Assembly: GCA_900116395.1 (NCBI GenBank)
Contig: FPAN01000007.1
Coordinates: 141,146-205,145, forward strand
Direction of reading: 5' to 3'
Source of the DNA: Lachnospiraceae bacterium XBD2001
GTDB lineage: Bacteria; Bacillota; Clostridia; Lachnospirales; Lachnospiraceae
Length of the DNA stretch: 64,000 nt
Shown here: one piece after another, positions 34,345 to 43,174 of the stretch
Layout of the letters: each line of letters begins with the position of its first letter
Numbering within the stretch: position 1 is the stretch's first letter
Made by a program: the position numbers and the translations under genes
The notes under the pieces: generated by a model
The model's database searches: none
What the model was told of the DNA's origin: nothing
Seen by the model: the letters and a program-made list of their open reading frames with translations, nothing else

Positions 34345-36957
34345 TCAGTACAGTTTCCTAGTAGTGTCGTACGAATAGTGGTAAGTTCCCGCCGTTACCT
34401 GGTATCGTTGTCCGTCCAAAAGCTGAATAATCGCATCAGTGTTGGACGGGATTTCAAAATCATATGCATACCCTTCCGCCGTTTTTTCCCAATGTACCTT
34501 CAGCATGCCGTAAGGACTGTTGTATTCTAAGTCGCAGTACTCCAATCCACCGCCCGGAATCGGTGCAATGTAGAAGGTGTACGGCATCATCATCTGAACG
34601 CCGGCAATATCTTCAATGGCAAAAAGCACGCCGGTTGCAGAGGCACAGTGGTTCATGGATCGTCCCAAAGGATGCATGTCATCATCATATCCTACGAATC
34701 GTTCCCAGGCCGTGGTTGCCCCTTGTTCAATCTGGGTCAGCCATCCCGGAGACGTAATATTCAAAAGTACCTGGTAAGCGGTTTCGTCATAGCCGTATTC
34801 CGCCAAGGTCTTTAACAGATACGGTGTGGTATAGAGGCCGGTTCCTACGCGATAGCGGCCTTGCTCCACCATGTGATTCAAATCTCTGGCGATAATGGCC
34901 CGTTCTGCGGCTTCCTCCGCAAGACCAAGGCTTAGGGCTCGTACCAATGGAGCCTGACGCTTATCCTCTCTGTGATGGTGGGTGTCCGTCAGATAGTGCA
35001 GGCGATACGCACGACGGGCTCCGTGACTGATCTCGTAGCTCTCGTCCGCCTCGTCATCATCTTCCAGTTCATCCATCAAATATCCCAATTGTTCCATAGA
35101 AGCCGCAGTTATTGCCGCATTCAACTCCTGTCGTGGTCGCATAGCAACCGAATCATCCCCTAGTGCATCTTCCCCTTCCGGATCCGACCATTCGCCCCAC
35201 TGCATACCGGATTCCACGATGTACTGGTTGTACGGTGTCTTCGGCAACAAGCAGCTCAATACTTTTCTCTGCAACGGATGATTCTTCGGCAGGTTATAGA
35301 TGGTCTTGTCCTCACCGCAAGCAAGAACAAAACGCTTCCACTCCGTCAGGGTGTCCTTGTACCGCTCTGCAAAGCAAGGGTCGCCATACAGAAGCCACAT
35401 GCGATAACAGATGGCTACTGCCACATCCGCCCATCCAACCAATCCGTTTACCGCTTGCTTACCGGTCTGATCCGTATCCGGTGGGCAATAGTTATTGATA
35501 CAGCCTTTGCCATCCTGGGCATCGCTGATGTCTTCCATCCACTTGTCATAGAATGCTGCTGTATCTGCTAAGTAACCTGCTGCCGGCAGGAAAATATATG
35601 CATCTCCCGTACGGGCACTACGGCTTCCTGCCGCGCTATCCGTGGGCACGCTGACAAAATTGCTTTTCATGGTCCAGCGGGCATTGTAAATCCACTGGTT
35701 GATATACTTATTGGATGTTCGTATGAACAATGTACTGTAGTCGATGTCGGAATATACGGCAATTCCCCGCACCGCATCCGCCGTCAAATCCCGCCATCCT
35801 TCCACTATGGCATAGCGGAATCCGCAGTAGAAGAACTCCGGCTGGTAGTCCTCTTCCACGCCGCTGCCAATAAATTCGATTTTCTGCAGGTTCTGGGCTT
35901 CGTATGCGAAAGTCGTATTGGAATAGTCCCCATGATCCAACGTCTCACACATCCAAAAAATCACCGTTTCACCGAAGTTCGCACGTAAACGGAAGCGAAT
36001 ATATCCGGCAAAATTCTGTCCGAAATCCAGCACCACCTTGCCAAGTCCTAAGGATTCCACCTTCGGGACCATAGCCTCATGCTCCGTAATCATAGGTCCC
36101 ACCTGGGCAAGCAGCATCACATCCGGCTTCGCAATCTGCGCCTTCATGGAATAGGTCGGAATCATGCGGGCATCGTACACCTGCCCGTCCTTCATATCGT
36201 TATAGCGAATCGGTCCGTCGTTGCACCAATCGAAAGAGTCGCCGGTCCCTAAGATTTCCATGGAACCATCCTCATAGGTTAAGACAATCTGGCCGATGGT
36301 CATGGTCTGATTGCCGTAAAAAGCCTGGCTGTTGTGACGTCCGATTTTGCCCTTGTACCAGCCATCGCCAACCACGATTTCCCACTCATTCTCATCCAGC
36401 AAATACTTGGCAATATCATAGGTCTGGTAGTAGACACGCTTATGATAGTCCGTAAAGCCCGGAGATAGTACTCCCGGCAAGCGCTTTCCGTTGATTTTTA
36501 CGAAGTAGCATCCTAGGGCCGATGCATAGAGACGGGCCCGCACGACTTTTTTTGCAACAGAAAAATGGGCCTTGTAATAGTCTGCCGGAAGACGCTCCTC
36601 CACATTGGTTCCCATGCCGCAGATCCAATGTGCCTTCCAGTCCGACTCAGACAACAAGCCCATCTCAAAAAAAGCAGGATCCGACTCTTCCGTACGATCC
36701 TTCTCATCCCTAAGGGTCACCGTCCAGCGATAACGATGCATGGACATAGTGCTCCCTTGATATTTGCAATAACTCTCTCTGGTCTCTACCCAGCCGGAGT
36801 CGTATACCTGCGTATTCCCGGCGTTTTCATCCCATACCGTGACGCGGTATGCCCCTTGATAGATTCCGCCCTCACACTTCCAGCGCAGAATTGGTGTCTT
36901 ACGATCAATACCCATAGGGTCTATTCGGTTGTCTGTCTTGAGCGCAACTGCCTTCAT
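34345..36957 (-). CDS. GH78 alpha-L-rhamnosidase
   Basis: 870 residues. N-terminal beta-sandwich domains (about 1-330, with SALGCYFVKINGKRLPG), then the (alpha/alpha)6 barrel with DSAAGSRSARTGDAYIF, WADVAV and YCPPDTDQTG, and a C-terminal beta domain (SPYGMLKVHWEK). Family members release terminal alpha-L-rhamnose from plant glycosides, pectin side chains or bacterial rhamnans. In the usual GH78 core the segment reads DCPQRDE-like; here it reads DSAAGSRSART, a variation worth checking for activity. No signal peptide, so it acts on imported substrate. Confidence 0.88.
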   Translation of the reverse strand: MKAVALKTDNRIDPMGIDRKTPILRWKCEGGIYQGAYRVTVWDENAGNTQVYDSGWVETRESYCKYQGSTMSMHRYRWTVTLRDEKDRTEESDPAFFEMGLLSESDWKAHWICGMGTNVEERLPADYYKAHFSVAKKVVRARLYASALGCYFVKINGKRLPGVLSPGFTDYHKRVYYQTYDIAKYLLDENEWEIVVGDGWYKGKIGRHNSQAFYGNQTMTIGQIVLTYEDGSMEILGTGDSFDWCNDGPIRYNDMKDGQVYDARMIPTYSMKAQIAKPDVMLLAQVGPMITEHEAMVPKVESLGLGKVVLDFGQNFAGYIRFRLRANFGETVIFWMCETLDHGDYSNTTFAYEAQNLQKIEFIGSGVEEDYQPEFFYCGFRYAIVEGWRDLTADAVRGIAVYSDIDYSTLFIRTSNKYINQWIYNARWTMKSNFVSVPTDSAAGSRSARTGDAYIFLPAAGYLADTAAFYDKWMEDISDAQDGKGCINNYCPPDTDQTGKQAVNGLVGWADVAVAICYRMWLLYGDPCFAERYKDTLTEWKRFVLACGEDKTIYNLPKNHPLQRKVLSCLLPKTPYNQYIVESGMQWGEWSDPEGEDALGDDSVAMRPRQELNAAITAASMEQLGYLMDELEDDDEADESYEISHGARRAYRLHYLTDTHHHREDKRQAPLVRALSLGLAEEAAERAIIARDLNHMVEQGRYRVGTGLYTTPYLLKTLAEYGYDETAYQVLLNITSPGWLTQIEQGATTAWERFVGYDDDMHPLGRSMNHCASATGVLFAIEDIAGVQMMMPYTFYIAPIPGGGLEYCDLEYNSPYGMLKVHWEKTAEGYAYDFEIPSNTDAIIQLLDGQRYQVTAGTYHYSYDTTRKLY

Positions 36958-36979
36958 ACAAACCTCCCCGATGTCTAAC

Positions 36980-37501
36980 CTACTGATGTATTACCTTTCC
37001 CAAAATCTGTCCTCGATATACTGCTCCAAAACTTCTGGAATCCACGGAATTCTCCCGGTTGTCTCCCAGAAGGAAATATTTATTCTTCTCTAAGGTGTAA
37101 GGATAGGAAATCGATGCCTCCTGGGGCAGGGTCTGCCCATGGCCGAAACTATCCTCCACCACGCCGTTTACGTACAATTTACCTTCTTTTAATTCTACCA
37201 CATCCCCGGGTACCGCGACTACACGTTTTACGTAGTTATCCCCGTTAGGCATGGACAAACAGACAATATCCCCTGCGTCATAGGACGCATGAATTCTGGT
37301 AAAAATAATCATCTGCCCGTCAATCAACGTAGGGTCCATGGACGAACCGTCCACCCGGGAAGTTCCCACAACAAAACGAAACAAAAAAAACAGAACAATC
37401 AACACCGCTACTAACAACAGCACCAGTGTGAATACGCCCTGTTCCTTTGATCTATACTTCTTATCGTAATCTTCTGTTAATCCATATGAAGCCTTCGTCA
37501 T
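36980..37501 (-). CDS. lepB: Signal peptidase I
   Basis: 173 residues. One N-terminal membrane anchor (about 22-44), catalytic Ser54 in GSSMDPTL, catalytic Lys92 in YVKRVVAVPGD, and the LLGDNRENSVDSRSFG box. It cleaves signal peptides of exported proteins on the outer face of the membrane. It precedes GH78 by 22 bases. Confidence 0.95.
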   Translation of the reverse strand: MTKASYGLTEDYDKKYRSKEQGVFTLVLLLVAVLIVLFFLFRFVVGTSRVDGSSMDPTLIDGQMIIFTRIHASYDAGDIVCLSMPNGDNYVKRVVAVPGDVVELKEGKLYVNGVVEDSFGHGQTLPQEASISYPYTLEKNKYFLLGDNRENSVDSRSFGAVYRGQILGKVIHQ

Positions 37502-37535
37502 CGCAAAGCTCCTCCATATATCGTCTCTTGCTTAT

Positions 37536-37564
37536 ATTATGCCCCTTGGAGGTTCGGAATGCAA
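37536..37564 (-). promoter_or_regulatory. Candidate lepB promoter
   Basis: On the minus strand TTGCAT (37559-37564) and CATAAT (37536-37541) with a 17-base spacer, ending eight bases from the upstream gene's stop. Confidence 0.5.
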
Positions 37565-37571
37565 CCGTAGG

Positions 37572-37979
37572 CTAACCGTCAATCTCACGGTCCTCTCTGG
37601 ACTTCTCATCGGAGTCCTTACAGACTCTGCGAAGAAAAATGTGATTCTTGTGACGACTCTTATGATAGCTGGCAACTGCACAAATCAATACAGCCAGAAT
37701 CACGATTCCCATCAGATACCAAATGTTGAATCCGTTGTTCACCGTCGTCTGGGACAGCGGTGTCTCCACATCGGAAATCTCCACCAATGGCTTGGTGTTC
37801 TTGGCAATCTGCTCCTCTTTGGAAGGAATCTCCTGCTTCGGAGTGTCCTGCTCATATGAAGTTGTCTGCCCTGTTCCCGCATTGCTGGAATTCACTACAC
37901 ATACGGAGCTGACCATCAGAACGAAGGCCAACAGTACGGCAGCCAAAATCCGCTTAGGGAAGAAATGTCTGCTATTCAT
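37572..37979 (-). CDS. Small membrane-anchored extracytoplasmic protein, unknown function
   Basis: 135 residues from the ATG at 37979, behind AAGGAG. A signal peptide or anchor (KRILAAVLLAFVLMVSSVCVV, cut here as RILAAVLLAFVLM) is followed by a polar Gln/Glu/Thr-rich stretch, a second membrane segment (WYLMGIVILAVLICAVASY) and a basic cytoplasmic tail. No family recognised. It is divergent from the LytTR regulator gene and shares its upstream region with the direct repeats at 38036-38070. Confidence 0.65.
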   Translation of the reverse strand: MNSRHFFPKRILAAVLLAFVLMVSSVCVVNSSNAGTGQTTSYEQDTPKQEIPSKEEQIAKNTKPLVEISDVETPLSQTTVNNGFNIWYLMGIVILAVLICAVASYHKSRHKNHIFLRRVCKDSDEKSREDREIDG

Positions 37980-38035
37980 AATATGTCTCCTTGTCATGAA
38001 TGATATCGGCTTTTCTACCCTAAAACAATAGATTT

Positions 38036-38070
38036 GGCATGAACGTCAAAAAATCGGCATAAACGTCAAA
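38036..38070. promoter_or_regulatory. Direct repeats, candidate LytTR binding sites
   Basis: GGCATGAACGTCAAA (38036-38050) and GGCATAAACGTCAAA (38056-38070) are 14 of 15 identical and start 20 bases apart, two helical turns. They lie 30-64 bases upstream of the -35 box of the LytTR regulator promoter. LytTR proteins typically bind such paired direct repeats. Confidence 0.65.
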
Positions 38071-38099
38071 TAATACAACGTTTTCCTATCTGCCTTGCG

Positions 38100-38128
38100 T
38101 TGACTTCCACTACCCTCTTTTATAAAAT
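38100..38128 (+). promoter_or_regulatory. Promoter of the LytTR-pilus operon
   Basis: TTGACT (38100-38105) and TAAAAT (38123-38128) with a 17-base spacer, 47 bases before the regulator start codon. Confidence 0.6.
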
Positions 38129-38175
38129 ATATGTATGTTTACTATGGATTTATAGGAGAATGATTAGGGAGTTAT

Positions 38176-38889
38176 ATGAACATAGCAATATTAGATGACG
38201 AGAAGATCAGCTGCATGCAATTGCAGGCTCTGGTAAAGCGTTATGCCACCGAGCACAATTTGGAGATTACCATTGAGAGCTACACCGAACCGGAGTCGTT
38301 TCTTTCCCACTTCGAGGCCGGCCGCTATACCATTATCTTTTTGGATATCTACATGGGGGACATCTCCGGTCTTGACGTTGCGGAATCCATTCGCAAGATT
38401 GAACCGGATGCGATGATTATTTTCTGTACCACCAGTGTTGACAGTATGCCACAGGCATTCCGCTTCCACGCCTTTGATTATGTGGTGAAGCCTGCCAAGC
38501 CGGATCGGATCAATCAGTTATTGGATGATGCTACCAATGTACTCCCTACCGTAGAACGCTATATTACCCTTTCCGTGAACCGCCAGAAGGTGAACTTGAA
38601 GTACAGCGACATTGCCGTTGCTTCCACCAGTGGTCACTACCTGGATGTAACCGACGGAAGCGGCAACGTCTACACTTCCCGTATGACCTTAAGCCAGCTT
38701 TTGGAACAGCTGCAGGACGATGGACGTTTCCTATCCATCAATAAGGGTATTATCGTAAACATGGATTACATTCGTGCCATTGAAGACGGAATTTGTATTT
38801 TACAGGACAACAGCCAGTATCCGGTGAAGATTCGAGAGTTAACCCAGATCAATCAGGCCATCTCGGACTATCGCTTTTCCAAAGAATAA
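38176..38889 (+). CDS. LytTR-family response regulator
   Basis: 237 residues. Receiver domain (1-115) with the acidic pair near the N terminus (LDDEK), phospho-acceptor Asp in IIFLDIYMGD, Thr in FCTTS and Lys in VVKPAKP. The LytTR DNA-binding domain (about 135-235) ends with NMDYIRAIEDG and an ISDYRF helix. It probably binds the direct repeats just upstream and controls its own operon. No sensor kinase is present nearby. Confidence 0.9.
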   Translation: MNIAILDDEKISCMQLQALVKRYATEHNLEITIESYTEPESFLSHFEAGRYTIIFLDIYMGDISGLDVAESIRKIEPDAMIIFCTTSVDSMPQAFRFHAFDYVVKPAKPDRINQLLDDATNVLPTVERYITLSVNRQKVNLKYSDIAVASTSGHYLDVTDGSGNVYTSRMTLSQLLEQLQDDGRFLSINKGIIVNMDYIRAIEDGICILQDNSQYPVKIRELTQINQAISDYRFSKE

Positions 38890-38913
38890 GCATCCGATGA
38901 GGGGGATTTCATT

Positions 38914-39660
38914 ATGAAGAAGCTTGATATAATCAAAACAATTCAGCTGCTTGTATTTTCCGTACTGGCCATTCTATGCTTTGTTTTGATTGTCGCTGAT
39001 TCCGATGTATACCAATCCATAGCCGTCAGCAAGTCCGTGCGCTTGCTTTCTGTTTTGCTATGGATTTCTTTATTCTTTTCCTTTTTGTTTATTTTCATTG
39101 ATTTCTCTGTTTATGTCACACAGAAAAAAGACTACAATGCCTTGGATTACGCCGTACACTCCGATCCTCTGGCCAAAATTGCCAACCGCAACGGTTGCGA
39201 TGAGCTTCTAGAGCAGTATGCCGACAAGCCACTGCCGGATGATTTGGGTTGCATTATGTTTGAGCTGACCAGCTTATATGAGACCAACAAGACCTACAAC
39301 CGCATGGCCGGCAACCGCCAGATTCGTAATTTTTCCATTATTCTAAAAATGGCTTCCGTGAACACCTGCTTCGTAGGACGTAACGGTGGCAACAAATTCC
39401 TGGCTATTTTCGAAAACACCAGCCGTGAGATTATGGACGAGTTCTTAGCCCGCATCGACAGCAAGGTCATCGACCACAACAGCGATCCGAAGAACCCGAA
39501 GATGACCTATTCCTACGGCACAGCGTTTCATGAAGTAAATGTGAAGGAGGTAACCGACTTGGTTGCCCTCTCCAACCGACGTCTGGAGATGCTTCGTTCC
39601 CTGAATGCAAAGGAGGATGACACCACCGAGGACGGCGACGAGAACCCGAAGGAGATTTAG
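38914..39660 (+). CDS. Membrane protein with degenerate GGDEF domain
   Basis: 248 residues. Two membrane segments (about 10-28 and 42-66) then a GGDEF-fold domain: HSDPLAKIANRNGCDELL matches the DxLTxLxNR start, but the active site reads GRNGGNKFLAIFE, with Asn-Lys in place of Asp-Glu. Metal binding and cyclase activity are therefore unlikely; a GTP or c-di-GMP sensor, or a purely structural role, is more plausible. It sits between the regulator and the sigma-like gene, within a pilus operon. Confidence 0.8.
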   Translation: MKKLDIIKTIQLLVFSVLAILCFVLIVADSDVYQSIAVSKSVRLLSVLLWISLFFSFLFIFIDFSVYVTQKKDYNALDYAVHSDPLAKIANRNGCDELLEQYADKPLPDDLGCIMFELTSLYETNKTYNRMAGNRQIRNFSIILKMASVNTCFVGRNGGNKFLAIFENTSREIMDEFLARIDSKVIDHNSDPKNPKMTYSYGTAFHEVNVKEVTDLVALSNRRLEMLRSLNAKEDDTTEDGDENPKEI

Positions 39661-39661
39661 T

Positions 39662-40702
39662 ATGGCAAGAGGCGAAAACGCCTACTACAAAAGACTGATA
39701 GATGATGCACTTGCAGGTGACTCTAACTCTTATGCCATTCTCTTCGTATCGACCTATCAGAATCTTTACCAGCGGGCATTTTACTACACACAAAATGAAT
39801 ATATGACCCAGGATATTTTGACGGACACTTATATTCAGGCGTTCTCCAACTTAAGCTCCATTCCTTCCCCACGTTCGTTCCGCGTGTGGGTCCGTTATCT
39901 GGAGGAGCGGTATATCTTAGCGCAACTTTGCACCATAGATGAAGCCAAGTGGAAGAACGTGGCAACGCTTCCGTCTCCTACTATGAAGGAGCGCCGGGCG
40001 ATGTACGGACGTCGGGCGCCGAAGATGCATTTGGATATTGCCGGTCAGTTGTTGGAATATCTCTTCTTCGAAGCGGGACTTGAACCAAACAACCTTCCAT
40101 TGGACGCGTTGGAAGAGTATCATCATTACCGGATGAATCAGTTGTTTATCCAACGAATTGCCTTAGGGGTTGCTGTGATTTTCTTACTGCATACGCCTCT
40201 TTGGTTTGTAACTCCTGATTTTTCTGTTGTAGATACAACAGATCACGGTATTGTTACCTATGAAGTCAACACCTCCAAGTGGGTCAGCGTCAAATCGGTG
40301 ACCGCCCAGATGAACAATCAGCTGGTTCCGGTGACCCAGTCGGACAAGCACGCCTACAGTGTGAAGCCAACAGCCAACGGAGAACTCTTCATTCAGGTCA
40401 CCTATTTTAACAACATGGTTTCGGATCAGGCCTTCCAAGTCACCGGTGTGGATCGACAGGCTCCGGTGGTGGAGGATTCCCATCTGAAGGAAGGGGTGGT
40501 TACCCTGGTTCTGTCCGACGACAACAGCGGCGTAGACTATGACGCTATTTCCATTACTGCCTTAACCGGAGAATCTCTTCCTGTGACCCCTGCCATGGTA
40601 GAGGGCAAGGAGACAATTTCTTTCCCGTACGAAGGCGGCAATGTTGATATTGTAATTCCGGACCGCGCAGGCAATCGTTTGCACCTGCTGCTGTCCAACT
40701 AA
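39662..40702 (+). CDS. Sigma-70 region-2-like protein fused to a membrane segment and an outer domain
   Basis: 346 residues from the ATG at 39662, one base after the previous stop and behind AAGGAG. Residues 1-90 look like sigma region 2 of ECF factors (YKRLIDDALAGDSNSYAILFVSTYQNLYQRAFYYTQ, seen as LYQRAFYYTQNEYMTQDILTD). A stretch without clear region 4 follows, then one membrane segment (about 163-180) and an extracytoplasmic beta domain (about 190-346) with GVDRQAPVVEDS, like bacterial Ig-type modules. A sigma-like domain joined to a surface module suggests transmembrane signalling. It is not a normal sigma factor. Confidence 0.65.
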   Translation: MARGENAYYKRLIDDALAGDSNSYAILFVSTYQNLYQRAFYYTQNEYMTQDILTDTYIQAFSNLSSIPSPRSFRVWVRYLEERYILAQLCTIDEAKWKNVATLPSPTMKERRAMYGRRAPKMHLDIAGQLLEYLFFEAGLEPNNLPLDALEEYHHYRMNQLFIQRIALGVAVIFLLHTPLWFVTPDFSVVDTTDHGIVTYEVNTSKWVSVKSVTAQMNNQLVPVTQSDKHAYSVKPTANGELFIQVTYFNNMVSDQAFQVTGVDRQAPVVEDSHLKEGVVTLVLSDDNSGVDYDAISITALTGESLPVTPAMVEGKETISFPYEGGNVDIVIPDRAGNRLHLLLSN

Positions 40703-40719
40703 TATGAGGGTGTGAGCAA

Positions 40720-41718
40720 ATGATAAAACGAACAAAATCCTTCAAAACTCTTGTTGGAGTATTCTTGCTCGTTGCGACTACTACACTAAGCGGATGCGGT
40801 TCCGGTGCAACCGAAGGCCCGTCCGGGTTCGGAGGCGGCAGTAGTAACAACAGCAACGGCGGAGGCAGTACCGCTTCCACGCTGACGGAAGAAGGCGGAC
40901 GAAACACGGTAAGCGATACGCTTCTTCCGGATGCTCCCGGCACGGAAGTATTAAGTAATGATGTGGTATCCCTTGATATCTCCAATGTTTCCGACGGATA
41001 CTTCACCTTAGACTACAGCGGAAGTGCCGAAAAAGTACAAATTCAGATTACCTATCCGGACGGAACCGTATATCCGTACCCACTGAATCTCGGTGCTCCA
41101 CGGGTATTTCCGTTAACCGGCGGTGACGGCAGCTACAAGGTGGACGTGTTGGAACATGTACAGGACAATATGTACTCCATCGGTTTTTCCGATTCCTTCA
41201 GCGTTAGCCTTACGGATGAGTTCCGACCGTTCCTCTACCCGAATCAGTATGTAGAGTACACGGCCTCCTCTCCCACCACCACCCTGGCGGCGCAGCTGTC
41301 CGACAAGTCAGCGGATGACCTTGGGTATGTGGCCAACGTCTACAATTACGTGGTAGATAACGTGGTCTATGACGAAGAGCTGGCTGCCAACATCGGCACC
41401 AACTATATTCCGGATCCGGCATCTACCTTAGCTTCCAAGAAGGGCATTTGTTTCGACTATGCATCCTTAATGAGTGCGCTGCTTCGTTCCCAGCAGGTTC
41501 CTACCAAGCTGGTGGTTGGTTACTCCGGCACCGCATATCATGCATGGATTAGCGTCTACATCTCCGAAATCGGTTGGGTAGACAACATCATCGAATTCGA
41601 CGGAAGCAACTGGTCCCTCATGGATCCAACCTTAGCAGCCAACAAGGCAAACAGTTCCTCTGCTGTGAAGGAATATGTAGGCGACGGTAGCAACTACACC
41701 GTGAAATATAACTATTAA
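40720..41718 (+). CDS. Transglutaminase-like lipoprotein
   Basis: 332 residues. Lipobox LSGC with Cys26, then a Gly/Ser/Asn-rich linker. The transglutaminase-core domain has Cys244 in KKGICFDYA, His274 in AYHAWI and Asp302 in LMDPT, a complete catalytic triad. Related bacterial proteins act as surface proteases or crosslinkers. Location is the outer face of the membrane. In this operon it may modify or anchor pilin-like proteins, which is an inference. Confidence 0.82.
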   Translation: MIKRTKSFKTLVGVFLLVATTTLSGCGSGATEGPSGFGGGSSNNSNGGGSTASTLTEEGGRNTVSDTLLPDAPGTEVLSNDVVSLDISNVSDGYFTLDYSGSAEKVQIQITYPDGTVYPYPLNLGAPRVFPLTGGDGSYKVDVLEHVQDNMYSIGFSDSFSVSLTDEFRPFLYPNQYVEYTASSPTTTLAAQLSDKSADDLGYVANVYNYVVDNVVYDEELAANIGTNYIPDPASTLASKKGICFDYASLMSALLRSQQVPTKLVVGYSGTAYHAWISVYISEIGWVDNIIEFDGSNWSLMDPTLAANKANSSSAVKEYVGDGSNYTVKYNY

Positions 41719-41752
41719 TTACAATGGATATTGGGCGTATATAGGAGAAAAT

Positions 41753-42808
41753 ATGGAACAGGAAAAGAAAATCGGAAGAAAACTTGATAACAACGAATTA
41801 TCTTATTTTTGCGGTCAGATGGCCTTAATCTTAAAGTCCGGCATCTCTGCCTTAGAGGGCATTGACATGATGAAGGACGACAACTCCTCCGAAGAGGACA
41901 AGGCAATCTTAGACAACATCAAAAACAATATGATTCAGAACGGAAGCCTCTTCCAGTCCATGGAGAATACAGGCTTGTTCCCGAATTACATGCTGCACAT
42001 GGTACGCATCGGTGAGCAGACCGGTAACTTGGATGAGGTTATGCACTCTTTGCAGGAGCATTACGAGCGGGAAGAAAGCATTCGTGTCTCCATCCAGAAT
42101 GCACTGATCTATCCCTTCATTATGGCCGGAATGATCATCGTGGTCATTCTCATTCTGTTGGTTCGCGTTATGCCGATTTTTAACCAGGTATTCAAACAGT
42201 TAGGAACCGAGATGACCGGATTTGCTGCAGGTCTTCTCAATATCGGAACCGTCATCGGAAGATACTCCATGGTATTGATTCTGATTCTTGCGGTACTTTT
42301 GGTATTGGCATTTTTAGGTGCCCGTACCGAGAAGGGTCGCCGCATTGGCAGTGCTTTTTTGAATAAGTTCCCATTTTTCCGTTCCTTAAACAGCCGTATC
42401 AATGCCTGCCACTTCGCCGGCGGTATGGCAATCACCTTACGCAGCGGTATTTCTCCGGACCAGTGCTTCGAAATGGTAAGCGAGTTGTCCGAAGATCCGG
42501 AGTTTAAGAAGCAGTTAGAAGCCTGCAACGAGAAAATGATGAGCGGCCTTACTATGGCAGATGCCTTAAAGGAAGTGGGCATCTTCGGCGGTGTTTATTC
42601 CCGTATGACTTCCATCGGTAACAAGACCGGTGCTCTAGATCAGGTTATGAGCCAGATTTCCGATTTGTACCAGGAAGACATCGATAACAAGATCAACAAC
42701 CGTTTGGCTGTATTAGAGCCGGCACTAATCATTGTATTATCCATTATTGTGGGTATTATCCTATTGTCCGTTATGTTCCCGTTGCTTGGCATTATGGCCA
42801 GCCTGTAA
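41753..42808 (+). CDS. pilC: Type IV pilus / type II secretion inner-membrane platform protein
   Basis: 351 residues with two repeated GspF domains (about 15-135 and 220-340) and three membrane segments (about 118-140, 165-188 and 322-348). Signatures: FCGQMALILKSGISALEG and HFAGGMAITLRSGISPDQ in the two copies, and ALIYPFIMAGM. PilC couples the pilus ATPases to pilin assembly at the cytoplasmic membrane. Slightly short of the 400-residue PilC of proteobacteria because the N terminus is reduced. Confidence 0.9.
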   Translation: MEQEKKIGRKLDNNELSYFCGQMALILKSGISALEGIDMMKDDNSSEEDKAILDNIKNNMIQNGSLFQSMENTGLFPNYMLHMVRIGEQTGNLDEVMHSLQEHYEREESIRVSIQNALIYPFIMAGMIIVVILILLVRVMPIFNQVFKQLGTEMTGFAAGLLNIGTVIGRYSMVLILILAVLLVLAFLGARTEKGRRIGSAFLNKFPFFRSLNSRINACHFAGGMAITLRSGISPDQCFEMVSELSEDPEFKKQLEACNEKMMSGLTMADALKEVGIFGGVYSRMTSIGNKTGALDQVMSQISDLYQEDIDNKINNRLAVLEPALIIVLSIIVGIILLSVMFPLLGIMASL

Positions 42809-42823
42809 AGGAAGGAGTTTGCT

Positions 42824-43162
42824 ATGGCACGTTTTGAGTACAGTGATTCCCACCGCAGCTCGCGGCGAAAGCGCATCACCGCCTTTCTTCCACTGCTGTT
42901 TTTCGTGGGCGTCATCGCATTATTCTCTTTTGCAACCGGCGTTCTCTCCGGCGGTACCACTGCCCGTCAGAAAGCCAGTTTAGAGAATGCTCTGATGAAT
43001 GATATTACCTATTGTTACGCCACCACCGGTCGCTATCCGACGGACCTTGAGATGATTAAGTCCCAGTATGGATTGACCTATGATGAGGATTTGTTTTTCG
43101 TTGATTATCACGTTCAGGGAACCAACATCTTCCCGGATGTGACCATTCTCGAACAGAAATAG
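42824..43162 (+). CDS. Small pilin-like protein
   Basis: 112 residues: basic N terminus (RRKRITA), one membrane segment (about 19-40), then a soluble domain with DITYCYATTGRYPTDLEMIKSQYGL, which resembles the short globular head of pseudopilins (the RYPTDLE turn is common there). No Gly-x4-Glu prepilin peptidase site is visible. Starts 15 bases after pilC. Function as a minor pilin is inferred from position. Confidence 0.65.
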   Translation: MARFEYSDSHRSSRRKRITAFLPLLFFVGVIALFSFATGVLSGGTTARQKASLENALMNDITYCYATTGRYPTDLEMIKSQYGLTYDEDLFFVDYHVQGTNIFPDVTILEQK

Positions 43163-43174
43163 GAGCAACCACAC

